Origin: Lepturacanthus savala
Lineage: Eukaryota; Chordata; Actinopteri; Scombriformes; Trichiuridae
Assembly: GCA_030544235.1 (NCBI GenBank)
Contig: CM060465.1
Coordinates: forward strand, 30,546,988 to 30,610,987
Direction: 5' to 3'
DNA length: 64,000 nt
Below the pieces are notes generated by a model. It did not search any database. It was not told the DNA's origin and saw only the letters and a list, made by a program, of their open reading frames with translations. Position numbers and translations under genes: made by a program. Shown here one piece after another: positions 13,646 to 28,600 of the stretch (positions within the stretch are counted from its first letter, which is position 1; each line of letters starts with the position of its first letter).

Positions 13646-16600
13646 GTAAGTTAAGACGAGGCCTTAAAGAAATAAGCTGAAATGGACATAAATAGCTGGA
13701 CAGGTGAAGTTTATAGGTTAGCTTAATGTACTTTATTGTTTCGTGTAGAAGTGAATGTCACACTACTCATAAATGGGCTAAATTAACTTCAAGATGATTT
13801 TCTTTCAATAGGCCTCAGAAGAAATTTCACAGTTATTTCACAGCTTCTTGAAAGTCTCAAAAAGCAGAGCAGCAGCTTATGAGAAGTTCATCCTTGAGGA
13901 ATATGAAGGTAACAACTTAAAAATGGAAGGACATTACTGCAGCTTCTGTAGTTGAAACGTGTTTTATGAAATGACAGATGAAACCAGTCACTTTCATGAG
14001 TCAGATAACTACATTATAAAAAGTCTTTCTCTTTTCAGAGATTAGTAACTTTAATAACTCGAGAGGAGGAGACCTGCCTCCTGCACTGGCTGGGGACATG
14101 ATGACACTGAACGCACCAGTAATTGTTCCTCATTATAATTCAGTCTCAAGTCTCTTGACACATCCAACGACAGGTTTAAATGTTGTGGCAAACCTTCCCT
14201 TTTTTTCCCGCTTTTACCTACAGGTTATGTGTGGCGCAGAAAATGAGCCGAACAACACTTTCTCTGACACCCGCCTTCTTCCAGCAGCCACAGAGACATT
14301 TTTCACTCACAATGTGTCAGTGTGTCACAACAAAGAAGGTACAGTACATGAGGCAAAAAATGAAGGGAAAATGCTCAGTGCAGTGATGTGTTGGGCCCGC
14401 AGGGTGACACACTTTGTACTGTAAATGGAGAAGTACAAACTCAAATTCAGAGGTAGACCTTCATCTACTTGAGGAGGATCACATCAGTCTTAGAGTTAAT
14501 CGTACATTATCATTTTCGTGCTCATATTTTCCAATTAAAAGCATCAGCAACAGTTGTTTGAATATTTATTGGTTTATTGTCCATGAACTTTATTGCGATG
14601 TTTGCTTTTATCTGTTAGATTCTTTTGGTCTTTCATCATTCTTTTAGTTTTTTATGCTTGAAATTAAATTAATTTATTAATTCATCACAAACATTGCACA
14701 TTTTACAACTCCACTCTATAAATTATGAACATTATCACATTATCTCCCCCGTATATTATGTGTGATTGCCTGATATTAATTAAAAGAGAAACAGATAAAG
14801 TGATAAAGCACGTCACACCTGTAGTGCTAAGTGATATGTCACCTTTCATCTTCCTACATATCTAAATTGTTTACTTACAATATTTCCTTGAGGTTTAACG
14901 CACGTTAATGCACCACTGTGAGTCAAAAAATACCCCTATAAAAAATCACTGCCATGTTAAATATTGTAGTAAATGTCACAGGTGTGGTGGAGGTTGATGC
15001 TAAATTCCATTTCTGTTTCTTTTTCATTGCACCGCTGTGACCTTGGGCTGCCTAAACACAAAACCCCAATTTGGTAATAGAACGTTTGCTCACAAGAGGT
15101 CACTATTGTCCAACTTTTTACTCTCATAAACATCATGGCACATACAGTAATGGTGAATGTGAAAATATATAGGATGGACAACCCCACCTTGTGCATGGAG
15201 AAGAGGAGTCAGGGATACATTTGAGAGTCATTTTAAGCTCCCAGTGCAAATTAATTGTAGAAATCATCATCCAGTAGTTGTTTATTTTAAGTATTTCAAC
15301 AACTGAAGACCACATGTTGCATATAAGTCATCACTAGAACTATTGTAGAGTACAGATTAAGACACTGACTACTAAAAAACCCGGAAGCTGTACTTTTCAC
15401 ACCCAAAGAAGCAAAAGGTCTGATGAAAATGTTCAGATTCAATAATACACATTTAAGTGTCACATAACAGTTAGAGGACAAGCTATGTTTTACTGAAACC
15501 TGTAAACATTCATTGATTCATTGATTCTATGTCATACAAGGGAAATGATGTGTGTGTTTATGTATCCCTGTTTTCTTAATTGTCACAGGTAAAGCTGGCA
15601 CAGATGAATATGCAGAGCTTGATTATTTGGCGCTGGACAGGAGTAACCTTGCGATCTCACAGAATGAAGAGAAAAATAATCACAACGAACACGAGGTGGA
15701 GCGAGAAAAGCGACGGCGTGAGGAGATGGAGAAGGAGGAGCAAAGAAGACAAAGGGAGAAGGACTTTCAGGAGGGCCTGAAGAAAATAAAGGAGACGAAG
15801 GAGGTGAGTCACTCTCGACTCCATTTATTCAACATGTCATTTCCCAATAACTATTAGTAAGTATTTAAGCTGAGATAAAGAGAAGAAACAAGGAACCTAC
15901 CTTACTCAGGATCCCCTTTCACGTATAGTATAATCCTGCCTTTTCAAGAAATGCACTTTGGTCCCCTGTGGAATTTAAGCAAAGACAAGACAAGATGACA
16001 AGATTTATAATAGATAGACCAATAGTGATATGTCAGCAGGTGTCATAAGAGTATGCAGTATGAAGAGAATGAAAGAGAGAAAACATTGTTTTAAAAAGAG
16101 TAAAATGTCACATTGTCATATTTATCATTGTATGGCTGTTTTCCCTGTCCAGCTCCGTCAGAAGGAGATCGAGTTGATGGGGAAGAAGGCTCAGGAAAAA
16201 CTTGAACAGGAGTTGGTGTTTCGGCTGGTAACGTTAAATTCTCTTGTTGCATTTCTTACCACGTGTCCAACCTGCAGTGGCTCCTGCTGGGAGTGTAGCT
16301 ACTAAATTATTCATTGTTTCAACAACTTGGAAGAAACTGAGACTGAGTTGTAACTTTACAACTCAGGGAATCAATGGCTTTATCCACCAAGATATGTTTA
16401 TCTGCTCTTAACAGTCATATTTCAGCATTTGTCTTTTGAGGAATGGATTGTTGGCTTCCTGGAAAACTCACTCATGTACTGACATATTTTTTAAAAATTA
16501 AACAACTTTTTTGTGACTTTTCTGGTGATCTATTCCAACCAGGAGTGCAACAGCAACTTACAGAGACGCGTGGCAGAAAAGAAGAGGATAATTGAAGAGG

Positions 16601-19600
16601 AACAGAGGAGAATGAAGGAAGAGATGGAGGAAAAAGAGAGGAGCATGAGGGAAGAGGAAAACTGGAGGAAATGGGAAGAGGAAAAAAAGATGGAGGAGGC
16701 TGAGAGGAATCTGCTGGAGGAAGAGAAGAGGATAAAGGAGGAAGCAGAAAAAAGAAAAATATCAGAAGCTAGACTTAAAGAAGAAGAAGAGAGAAAAATA
16801 GCAGAAATTAGACTTGAGGAAGAAGAAGAAAAGAGAAAAATAGCAGAAATTAGACTTAAAGAAGAAGAAGAGAGAAAAATAGCAGAAGCTAGACTTAAAG
16901 AAGAGGAGAGAAAAAAAGCAGAAGCTAGACTTAAAGAAGAGGAGAGAAAAAAAGCAGAAGCTAGACTTGAAGAAGAGAGAAAAATAGCAGAAATTAGATT
17001 TAAAGAAGAAGAAGAGAGAAAACTAGCAGAAGCTAGACTTAAAGAAGAAGAAGAGAAGAGAAAAATAGCAGAAGCTAGACTTAAAGAAGAAGAGAAAAGA
17101 AATAAGCAGGAGGAGAAGAGGAAAATGAAGGAGGAAGAGGAAAAGAGGAGGATAGAGAAGGAAGAAAATAAGAAAAAGGAAGAGGAAAGACAAAAGATAG
17201 AGTTGGAAAAGAAGAAGCTGGAGGATGAGATGAGAAGGTCAGAAGAGGAGAGAAATAATAGGTTAAACAAGGAGGAGAGAAAAACACTAGAAGTGACGGG
17301 TAAGAGTTTTGAGGAAGAGAAAAGTGTAAAGATGGAGGAAGAAATGGAACTGAAGGAGGAGGAGTGGAGAAAGAAGGAGGACGAGGATAAAAGCGCAAAG
17401 ACTATGATGCACGGTGAGGAAAAGGTGTTGAAAAGAGAGAATGAGCAGCAAGAGAAGAAAAGAGAGAAGAAGAGCGGGAAAACTCAAAATGAGAGAGAGA
17501 ATACAGATGACACAGCGAAATCCCAGACCTCACAATTAGGAGGCATCACCACCCAGACCTTCTTAAGTTCTGGTCCTTTACACAGTGAGTCCACAGTCAG
17601 TCCCATCATCGCTGAAACTGTGCAACAACATGATCCGAACAAGGACATTAGCCAGAGCTCCATGTATAAATTCATGGGCCGAGAAGATCCAGTGATAAGG
17701 CCTTCCACCCCTCCTGGCTCTTTACTCCTCCCAGTACACACAGAGGAGAAGAGGTTGCTCTGGATGAAGGACTGCATCCCCTGGTCCAAACTCTCCCTCC
17801 AAAACAGGAGGAAGCAGAGAGGATCTATCCGAAGCCAGAGAGGGCCGAGGTGGGTCGGGCAGGCCGGCAGCCTGCCCCCGATCTGCCCTGACACTCTGCT
17901 GCAGTCCACAGGCTGGAAATCTTTACAAGAGGTACGATTTGGACAAATGCAGAGATGGCATTGCACAGATACAGTGAACTGAATGGTATATGAATTGAAA
18001 CATACTTATATTACATTTCTGCCAAGTCAATTCTGTTAGGGGCTGCTAAATTCTAGCAAATGTTCTCACATGATATTTATATATTTGTACCATGTCACAT
18101 GTGCTTCCTTGACGTTAGGATTTAGAAAAAGTCCTGCACCTCTTAGATTAGATAGATTTTATTGGTCCTTTTGGGAAGTTCCCTCAGGGGAATTGAAGCT
18201 TTGTCACACACAGCGCTGTTAAAAATTTAAGACACAAACAGAAAAGCAATATGTAAAAAAAACAAACAAGAAACTACCATCACAAACATAGAAAATAGAA
18301 AATTATTAACAAAATAAAAATCAATGTGTTTGTGTGACTTATGTGGACTGTAAACACTTGTTATTGTACATAATTGTTGTAAAAGTGCACATGGCTATAA
18401 AGAATAGACAAGTAGATAATTGTTATTGAAATTAAACAAATTGCATATGGTTATATGGTTTATACAGTAAATATATTAAATATGAATTAAACTATAAATT
18501 AAGATATTGAATAGAAAGGATATACAATAAAATAGAGAATATATAACACATTTGCAAGATATATATTAAAATATGTAATATTCTATATGACTACGAAAAC
18601 AATACGTGTGTGTGTGTGTGACATGTAAAATCTCTTTCAGGTGGACACAGTGACTCTGGAGGACTTGCGTGGCTGTAGCTTATCCACTCTTGCCCAGTGT
18701 CATCAGCTTCAGTCCCTCACCCTCAGACGCTGTGGACTCAAAGCCCTGAAAGGCATCAGTCAGTTACCAGAGCTCTGCTACATTGACGTAGAGGTGAATA
18801 TTCAGTCAATACATAATGACTTATTTTCACCACTTATAGATTTTTGTTTTACTTCAAGATCTATTTTGTGCTACCAGACAGTAAAGATCAGAATGTACCT
18901 TTAGAGGTGTAGACATCAGTGGTGGTGGGTTTTCTTCTTCTGTCCTAAAATCGCCATTTGATTTGTTACAGGAAAATGACATTTCTTTTGTGGACTGTGA
19001 AAATATGACCAGTTTACGAGTCCTTCGACTTGGCCACAACGCGCTGATGTCCATTCATGGTTTGAGCGGTGCTGACAATCTGGACTTTCTTGACCTCTCA
19101 CACAACTCCATCACCCGCATAGGTGCGGCTTGAAAAATTCATCACTCTATACATTATCCCATGACTCATTCGCTTCAATGTTATAGATTTTTAGGTGTGC
19201 AACACTGAGTGTAAAATAAAATAAAACATAGAGCAGAAGTATGTATGAAGCAACTTGAGATGTTCAAGTCTGGCAATTCTGCTTTTTACCACAGGAGGGC
19301 AGCATATTGCTTCTTTTTGAGCCCTGCATCCACTCACTTTATTGAAACGTGATCTATTTACTGAACTCAAACTGAGCCCTGAGGCTGAAATCATGAATAG
19401 ATATTGGCCAGGAAAGAGGTCAAACACATTGAATTGTATATTGAGCTGCTGTGTGAAAAAACTTAGTTGGGTCTCACCTCTAAAACTGACTCATAAATCC
19501 ACATCATTCAAAGAAGGTGATAGTCCTATTTCAACTTCAGCCTTGAGACATACTTATGCATTATTTACTACTAACATGCAGACCTATTGTGAGCCGTTTC

Positions 19601-22600
19601 CCTGTCTCAATAGTTGCTTCTCTTTTTGATCTCAACCTCAGCTGGCCTGGAGTCTATGAGGAGACTGCAGAGGTTGTCACTGGATCACAACCAGCTGATC
19701 AGCACTAAAGGGCTGAGAGACGTATACACACTCCTCCACCTGGACTGCTCAGGCAACCACCTGGTAAGCGTGGAGGGTCTGGAGAACAGTGCTCTGCTCA
19801 ACACACTGGACCTGACAGACAACAGCCTCGCTGAGGTAAAAACAGCCACAGCTGATCACTAAAAACACTTTTAGAGACTCGTATAGAAACTGGCTTGGAT
19901 GCTTGATGGTGGTGTGGGGCTTGTAACTCAGCATGTTGTATTGAATTAGATCCACATCATGAAATCAGAAAGAAAACCTAATTTTTAAAAATGTGTGTTT
20001 CCCGTCCATTCTTTTTTTTTTTTTTTGTCTTTAGTAATTTTGATTCAGAAACAGGCAACTTACTTTTAAATTCCCTTACCAGGGATAAGTGTGAATGCAA
20101 ATACAATACTTTTTTTATGGTAAAAATGTTATGTGGCTTATGAAGTGAGTACCCAATCCAAGATGGCACCTAGATTTCTAACCTGTTTGATTTTTCTTCT
20201 CTCTGACCTTGACTACCTACCACAAGGAGTCTTGTTTTTGTTTAATTGCAGAAACAATTTACAAGGTCATTTATAGGGTTCAGGTTGTCAAGGGTGAAAT
20301 ATACAATTGTTTATAATTGGCATATAAATGGTAAAATATATTATACATTGCATTTTTTTATGATTGAACCAAGTGACAGCATATAGATCAAACAGTAAGG
20401 ACCTAGAACTAAGCCTTGTGGGACTCAAAAACAGATGTTGTTGCCAAGAAGCATGGAGGAACATGTCCTGCCTGTTAGATTAAGATTATGTCATTTCTCA
20501 TAAATTTGATGGTTAGAGGAAACCGTAGGAGAACATCTGAACTCCACACTGTAAAGATGTGGAAGGGCTGGGACCTGAACCCAGGATCTTCCTGCTGTAA
20601 GGAGTGCTAACCACTGAGCCACCATACTGTGCCTTCTTCAGTATATGTATTAGCAATTACACTATCACTTTATGTTTCCATCAGTTCTTTGTTACCTAAA
20701 AGACATTAAACCTTTAAAATAAGTTGTCAAAAGTGTTACAAATACATATAGACTAATAATTTATAATGAATAAAATCAGGCATGGTTAAAGGATAATGGA
20801 TAGAAATCCTGTGGGGAAGTTTACAAGTAAAAAAAAAAGTGACTCTTTTTCTTTCTTTAAGATTAAAACTAATGAGGCAAAGTCATGAAAAATAAAAAGA
20901 TACTCACAAACCAAAAATACGCATGAATTTTAGTCACTAGTATGCTAACGTGTTCACCTTCAGTGTTTCCTCAGAGCTTCGCTTGTGGCTGACACTGACG
21001 ACTGTAAACACAGCGGGGCTGAAACAACTGACATTGATGGACGGGGTCATTTAAGCGCTGCTGGAACAACAGCAGCAGCAGTGTGAAGTTAGTCTAACCC
21101 CTCTGTGTGACCAGTGTTAACTGACAACTTCACCCCGTTTGTCCATCAGCCCCCGTGTCTGAACAACCACGTCCTCCTCACAGAGCTGCGTCTGGACAAC
21201 AACAGCATCTCCTCCCTGCAGGGCCTCACCGTCTGCTGGCTGCCCCTCATGCAGACCCTCTCTGTGGCCCAAAACAGGTACAATCCTCAAGTCCTATTTG
21301 ATATTGGCTTAGTTTTGTTCTAGAAACATTAAGAAGAACGTGATCTCTTTAATTATAAAATGGACATACCCATGCAATTTTTGGCTTCTTACTTTTTCTT
21401 ACTTGATATTAAGATTTGAATCTTGATACACACTGAATGTTCGTTAAAGTCTTAGTGCAGTTTTCAACAGGGTTACAGTGTTTTTTCTGTGTTTCCTAGA
21501 ATTACACAGCTGCCCCCCATGTCTAGTTTTGTGTCCCTTGCGAACCTGGATCTTCGATTAAACTGCCTATCAGGTAACAGATTGTCTTAATTGAACAGAA
21601 TATAAATCCCTTCTCACCATCATAAATTTACCAGCATAATAACAGTTTTTGAATAAATTCAAAAACTGTGTGGGTTCATCTTTTCTTTTTTTTTACTGAC
21701 TTTACAGCCAATATGTGACACTGAATATTTGTCTGAAGCCATTTTCACTTCTTGTTGCATTCCATCTGTATGCTGACATTCCCTTACTCCCACCCAGCCA
21801 CAGATTGATTTCACTTAACAAAATACATACATTAACATGCAGTAAATATAATTTAAGCTATGAGCACTTATGCTCCCACCTATCTTATAGAATGCTGCTG
21901 CATTTATTTTGGCAGTCGTGGTATATGACTTGGAAGTAAGATGCATCTCTCTTTATATCTTCCTGCTGATGTAGCCTAGCTTCAACCAGATAAGACAACT
22001 GTGAAAGTGAGAAATGGGTTGGGGGGGAAAAAATGGGGGTATTTATTTATCTGCTTCTTTTTTTAGAGCTGAATAGCGTGTGTGAGAGCCTGGAGGGATG
22101 TCAATTCCTGCAAAAGGTCCACCTTATGGGGAATCCACTTGAGAAGGAGAGTGGTTGGAGGTAAGGTGAAGGTTAGATGTACGAGTCAGAGCAAATTACA
22201 TGGGTTACTGTTCTCTAAGACTAAAATACATTATCATCTAATCATCTACTTGTCAGACTGCAACAATTTGAATGTGCTCTCTTATTTTTTAAATAGCAGT
22301 ACATCACATTTTCCTCCACAGTACCTGCTACACGTTTCATGCCAAGATAGAGTAATTCGAAATTTCTGTTGTTCTTTCTGGACGTTCTATGGAAAGTTTC
22401 AATTTCATCTTCCTGTGCTATGAAATATCATTGGCTGTGATGATGTTCAAAGGAACATACCAGTGAAAAGCCAGTATTCCTTTATCACAAAATCAGATTC
22501 TATTGGCTCAGGTAGTCTAAACATTCCATCAGAACACTGGCCTTCCTGTCCGCTTCCCAGGATTAGCGCTGTGATCCGCGTCCGCTATTAGATTACCGCA

Positions 22601-25600
22601 ACGTGCCACCGACACATGTGTACGTACGCCACGCTTAGCGCTCGTAATTTCCAAAATATTGATACAACGGAAAGAAATCAATTATCTTTTCGGTGTCAAT
22701 TTGCTCATTCACTTATCCTTTCCTAAATATTTTCCCCTTGCAAGGACAGTTGCAGTGATCTTATATGTAAAATATGCAACGGCCACTTATATTCTTCGTG
22801 CTTCTATTGGCGTGTCATGAGCAGTGATGTCAGCTGTTACGCTCACACCCATTTAGTACTAGCAAAATATACAAAATATGAAAATCTACACTTGACTGTC
22901 CTGCCAAAAAAGCCATTAATGTTTCAATTTTTTTTTGAATAATGTAAAAAGCGATCAAACTGTTATACTAAGGTGAATCATTAATATCTTTTTGGACTCT
23001 GAGTTAGCACCGTTAAATCAGCATCAACATTACAATCAAACATTATTGTGTGTAATTGCGCTACTGGCCAGGCGGTTCAATAATTCTCAGTTTGAACTTA
23101 AAATTAATATTTTTTATTTGCCAATTTTAGTTTAGGGCTTTTCTCTGTCCAAATTGTTATGACATAGGTTACATTTTCTCCAGTCTTAAGCTTTGACTGA
23201 AACATGACCTTAATATTTCTGTGAACTGTATTTAACCTTCAGTGCCAATAGTGGAATTAACCCTCCGTATTTCCACACTCATGCCCTGGCCCTTTCATCC
23301 CGGGCCAGTGATAACACCGGCTAAATTAAAGCACCAAAAGGCAAGCGCTAAGAATTATACTCCCTGTAGGCAGCCCATGATCCAGCAGACGTGGAAGAAG
23401 AAAACACTGAGTCTGATTAATCAGGGCCAATTTAAGAGCCTGTGTTTTGGAGGAAGTCTTCACTAAATGAAATACGGACCTGTGCTCATGCAGACTGCAG
23501 AAGAACGACGCAGATAAAGGAATGTGAGCCAAGAACAGTGGTTCCCCCAGAAAGGAGGATGAAATATATATCAATTTAGGAAAGGTTCGGGGTTAACTCC
23601 AAGTGTAGTCAGTGTAGATAAGGCTGTAACTAGTTTTACATTGTCTGAAATGTGTAGGTGCTGCTCTCTTTTACAATATGAGTTTCAGATATCACTGTAG
23701 GTGATTTGTAGCCTTTTTGAAAATTGTGACGAATCTTCAACAGAAGGAAGATAAAGAAGATTTTTTTTCTCGTGAAATTATCATGAAAAACTGTAAAGAC
23801 TAGTGCGGAGAAAATCCTCTTTCTGAAAACAAGCAAAATAGATTTCCCAGTTTTTTAATGAGAGTCATCCATTGTAAACATCAACAACTCGTGGCATCTA
23901 ATTATTTTGTACATAGGTCGACTCTGTGTTCTCTCAAGTGTGTCTAAGTGGCGTCCATTTCTGAATTGAATTACACTCCCCTACCTCAGTGAGCTCATGT
24001 AACGATCAAAAGGTCCTATTTGGGTTTGGAGCTTCATTTGAAGACAGCCAGCCAGACAACATGCCTGTAGGGTTGGAATCTAATCCTGATCTGTGTCTGA
24101 GAGACCAAGTGGACCACATCAAAACCGTATCCCTCTGACAGTACGCAGATCCCACCCTCCTCGGCCATGTCTTTGTCTCAGGGTGGCAGTAGGTCCGGGA
24201 AAAATCTGCAGGCTTTCTCTGGAACCCTGTGTACAGATTGAAATCCTCTACAGGCATCTAAAAAATAGGATTCTCAGTCCAAACCTGAGTCAGAATGTTA
24301 TTCCACCTGAAAACACCACAATAACTCCATAATCGCCTTATTTTTGGTTTATTGTTCTTTCTGAATTGACTTTGCTTCATTTTTAGTTGTGCTGCAGCAC
24401 AGAGACCTAATATGACAACATTCCAGTAATGTCTTTAACCCTGTCTGTGTTTATGCACTTAAAAAAAAAACATTCCCGTTAAAATGGAGCATTTCGATAG
24501 AGTGTGAACATACAGGGATATATATATAATAAGAAATACTCAAATATTCACAAAAAAAGCTCACATTATGAATCAATTTGAGGTTCTCCCTCGCCACATG
24601 TTTTATCCTCCTCTAGTGACATACTAGGCAAGATTTGAGAGCATACGGAGCTCTGGGAATCGATTATGAAAAATCCAGTTGTTCATAATGTTTTAAAAAA
24701 TCGACTTTATTGCCTGCGGGTTTGTACTTTTTTTTTTTTCTTTCTTTTTTACTCATTTTATTGTTTCTTTTCCCTAGTGTCCTGTAGAGTTTCCAGCTCC
24801 ATATTTTCCCACTGAACACAGACCACATTTGGCCAGTGCTCTGTTGGTGGATGCTCCGAGTCTGTTTCTCTGGCAGATATTTGGGATTCCTCCGCTTGTA
24901 CATCCTTACCCTTAGGCAGCGGTTACCTCTCCCCCAGACTCCCGAGTCGTCCAGTGCTCCCCTCCAGTTTGAAAGTGATAATATATACCATTTGGTTGAG
25001 GTGTTTATACAAAGTGGCTGCGTAACTACATTTCTAGAATTAACTATAAAGTATACAATAACGTTAAATGTCCCAAGATGTAATCAGATTGTAATTCCAC
25101 TGCAGTGTGCATCATTTGTACCAGTTAAAGAAGTACATTGAATTTGCCAAATCACAAGTAGTGGATGAGTGTAGTTAGTCCAGAAGACAAAGTGTGCGGT
25201 GTACTCTGGATGTACGGAGTAGCCTCAGTGGGACCTGAAATCTTCTTCTCAAAGTTTATCTGGCGAGCTAAACAGAACGCTTCCTGTAACCCTTTCAGTG
25301 TCAGCGCATACAGATGCGATACAGATTTACATCAGATTAAAACAAATATCCATCCAGTTTCCATACCTGCTTACTCCTCACCAGGGTCATGGGCGTATGC
25401 TGGAGCCGATCCCAGCATACTTTGGATGAGAGGCAGGGATACACCCCAGACAGGTTGCCAGTCTACAATTTAGAGTCTCCAATTAACCCGAGCATGTTTT
25501 TGGATTGTGGGAGGAAGCTGGAGAAAACATATCAGACAAGGGGAGGACATGCAACCTCCACACAGAAAGGTCTTAGCCTAAGTTAAGACAAAGATTTAGA

Positions 25601-28600
25601 TGACAAAATATTAATTTAATCAGTTGTATCAATGATTAAATGATCAGTTTGAAATATAAACCGAAATGAACAATGTCTTCTCACCTCCAGTATGAAGTGA
25701 AAGCCCTTCTGTTGACCTGCTGGGCCTGTTGACCAAAAACTGAGAATCATATCATGCTGACACCTCCTGGCTGAGACCTGAAGACCAAAGTGTCCTGTCT
25801 CCCGTTGCCCTGACAGAGCGTCACTCTGTAGAACTTCAGTCCCGTTTAATTAATTTCTCATGCCTGCTGAACCTGAAGTGTCTGTTTGTGTTGATCTCAA
25901 AGGCCTCCATCCTCTTCGAATCTACCCTGTTTTTCCTGCGTGTAGGACTCACTGTAGTTGTAAAAACTGCATGAATGTGGAAGTACAATACAGCAGCAGC
26001 ATATTTATTTGAATAGAATTGCAATGAAAATGTGTTGAAAAGGTGAAAATGATATCACTGATATTACTTTATTTATCTTTTTGTTCATGCCTGCAACCAA
26101 TATGACAGTTGATATCAGTTCCTTTTTCTCAATGGCCTTTAAAATATATATACTGTACATACATATGCATACAAGTACTTTACAGTGTACAATTATTGAC
26201 TTTAAATGAAATGTTTAGAATATCAATTTATTCATTTATGTTTTAAAGATGTTACTGTAATTTCTTTAACGGATGACTTTTTGACTGGTTTGATATAATT
26301 GAACTATAACATGAAATTAGAACATTGAAACACTCTTTTACCCAGTTTGCTCTTCTTTTCAGATCTACTATGCAAAAAGTGGTGCCTGGCCTTAGGGCCA
26401 TTGATGACCAAGAGACAGACTCCTCTCTATCACCCCCTGCTGTTAAACGGGTCAGCCTGGCCCCAGGCAGCTTCCTTGCATTCTGTCAGACTCAGCTTCA
26501 GCAGACCCTTGATTTACAGCAACAGCACATCGAGGAGATCAGGTAAAAGCTAAATGATTAACTTGCTTGTACTTACAGCGTGCTGTGAGTCTAATGTGGG
26601 TGCTGGTTTTACCAGAGACTAGAAAGTTAGTTGCACCATTAAATTTTAAGCATAGTTCAAAACCACATTTAAATCCGTATTTTGGTGAAGTGAAATATAT
26701 AAAGGACTGATTTCTGAAGCTGCTTGATGTTGCTTATATAAAGGTGGACAAAAAAGATTTATTTATTCATTTTTGGACTCAATCGAGATGTCCAAAATTG
26801 GTAAAAAAAACCCCACTTCATTATAATAAAGCTACACTATATTGTAGTTACAATATCTTATTTAGCATAGGAGTCGCTCATTCCCTGTTATATATCCTGT
26901 CACTGTTTTTTGTATCAAGAAATCAATCAAAATTCTACACCTAATTACATCCCATGAAAGCTCCCGTTCTGCTTGACAGTGCAGAAAAAGATTTAAACTG
27001 AATTGAATAAGAACAACAACATAATTGGCAAAACAATCCGTTTCTAAGAGGTTGTGTTACACTTTTAATCTTGTGTCGATCAGCCTGTCAGATGGACAGA
27101 CACGAAGCAGTCAGGAATGTCAGCTATCCCCTTGTTATGTCTGATACACAGGGTGTAGTGAACCTAAAGACAACGTCCATCTATTTTCACAAGTCCTTCA
27201 ATGTCACCGGCCTCCACACACATTGATGCTCCCATGCAAGATGGACCACCAACACTTAAAACAGTGGTCAACTTTCTGCTTATCTTCGTGACCCTTCCAA
27301 ATTACACAGCACAAAAGATGAAACGTGGCGGCAGATACCCGCGCGGGTCACACCGAGGACTCCTATGGCTTGGGGGGGTATCACGGCACTCCCTTTGCTT
27401 CACCCCCCACTGTGTGCCCTCTACCCCCCTGGCCTCTGGACAATGAGCCATTCTGGCAGCTTTGCAAGGACCAACACAGCCATTTAACCCCTGGCCTGAC
27501 CCTGTGTCAGACTGAGGTTCAGAGGAGGTGAGAAGATTGCCACACGCCAGGCCACTAGTGGAAAATACCCCTCTTCTTCCTCTTCACAAAAAATACTTTT
27601 TATCAATAACTTTCTCCTCATAAAATACAGTGTTCAATCGACACTTTGCATGTAGACTTTCATTTATCTGTTTAAATGAACTTGACTATCAGGACTGCGG
27701 AATGTGTTTTTACCCTTTTCTTAATTTTTAATTCGAATGCATCTTAAAACAACCCTGTTGCTAGACAAAACATTGATGTTAGATGATTCTGGAAAACCAT
27801 TGTGCATTATGTTAAGTGACATGGTTTTGAACAGTCAGTGAATATTTTGTCGAAGTGTGGTTAAGGCATAGATATGGTTAGTATCAGATGAGCTAACCAC
27901 CATCCTTAGTTTGGACTTTGCTGCATAATGGCACTGACTGTTGATATTGGACATAATTTGTTTCCTGCAAATCATAGAATAGGTTTTTGATTCCCAGGAA
28001 TAGTGGGCTGCTACTGTCTTGTATATTTTTGCTTCGAGTGTTGCTGTCATTCATCTTGATGAACTGACATCTATCCTGAAGTTGGTGTAACTGGCATCTG
28101 TAAAGCCGCAGATTCAAGAAAAGAAAAATCGCTGTAGTTTGTACAGTCCTTGTCCTGTTTCTTATCGCTTTCCATCATTATTGGATTTGTGAATCCTGCT
28201 GGGTCACAACAAATGCTGTAGTCCTCAAATATCCCTGAAATCTACCTCAAAAGACTGGATTTTGTGTTATATATATATATATTCACGATGACCCGGGAAT
28301 GAACCAGCAGGTACAGGGAGAGGGGGGTGAGGGTCACTGGGGTCAAATCCTTTTGGACCTCCCGACTCCTCTCTCTCTTGTCCCACAGAGAACGAAGAGC
28401 CAGGTCTTTGTAGGGAAGAAGTCGTCCTACCTAAGGCTACTGGCTCGTCTGGCCGGGTACTGAAGTGTCTCTGGCCCCTCAGGGTTTTAAGGGGGGGGGG
28501 GTGCAGAGTCAAGCAATGCTAATAGATTCATTAAGTTTTCATTGGGGTGGCTTTGTAGTCAGTTTATCCCTTCAATGAAAGAGACATTATATGGAGTTAG

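Noticed and set aside
16530..17270. A 246-codon open frame on the minus strand, rich in Ser, Phe and Leu
   Set aside because: It is the antisense of the purine-rich Glu/Lys/Arg exon of lrriq1. Such exons lack stops on both strands. There are no splice sites or homology on the minus strand.
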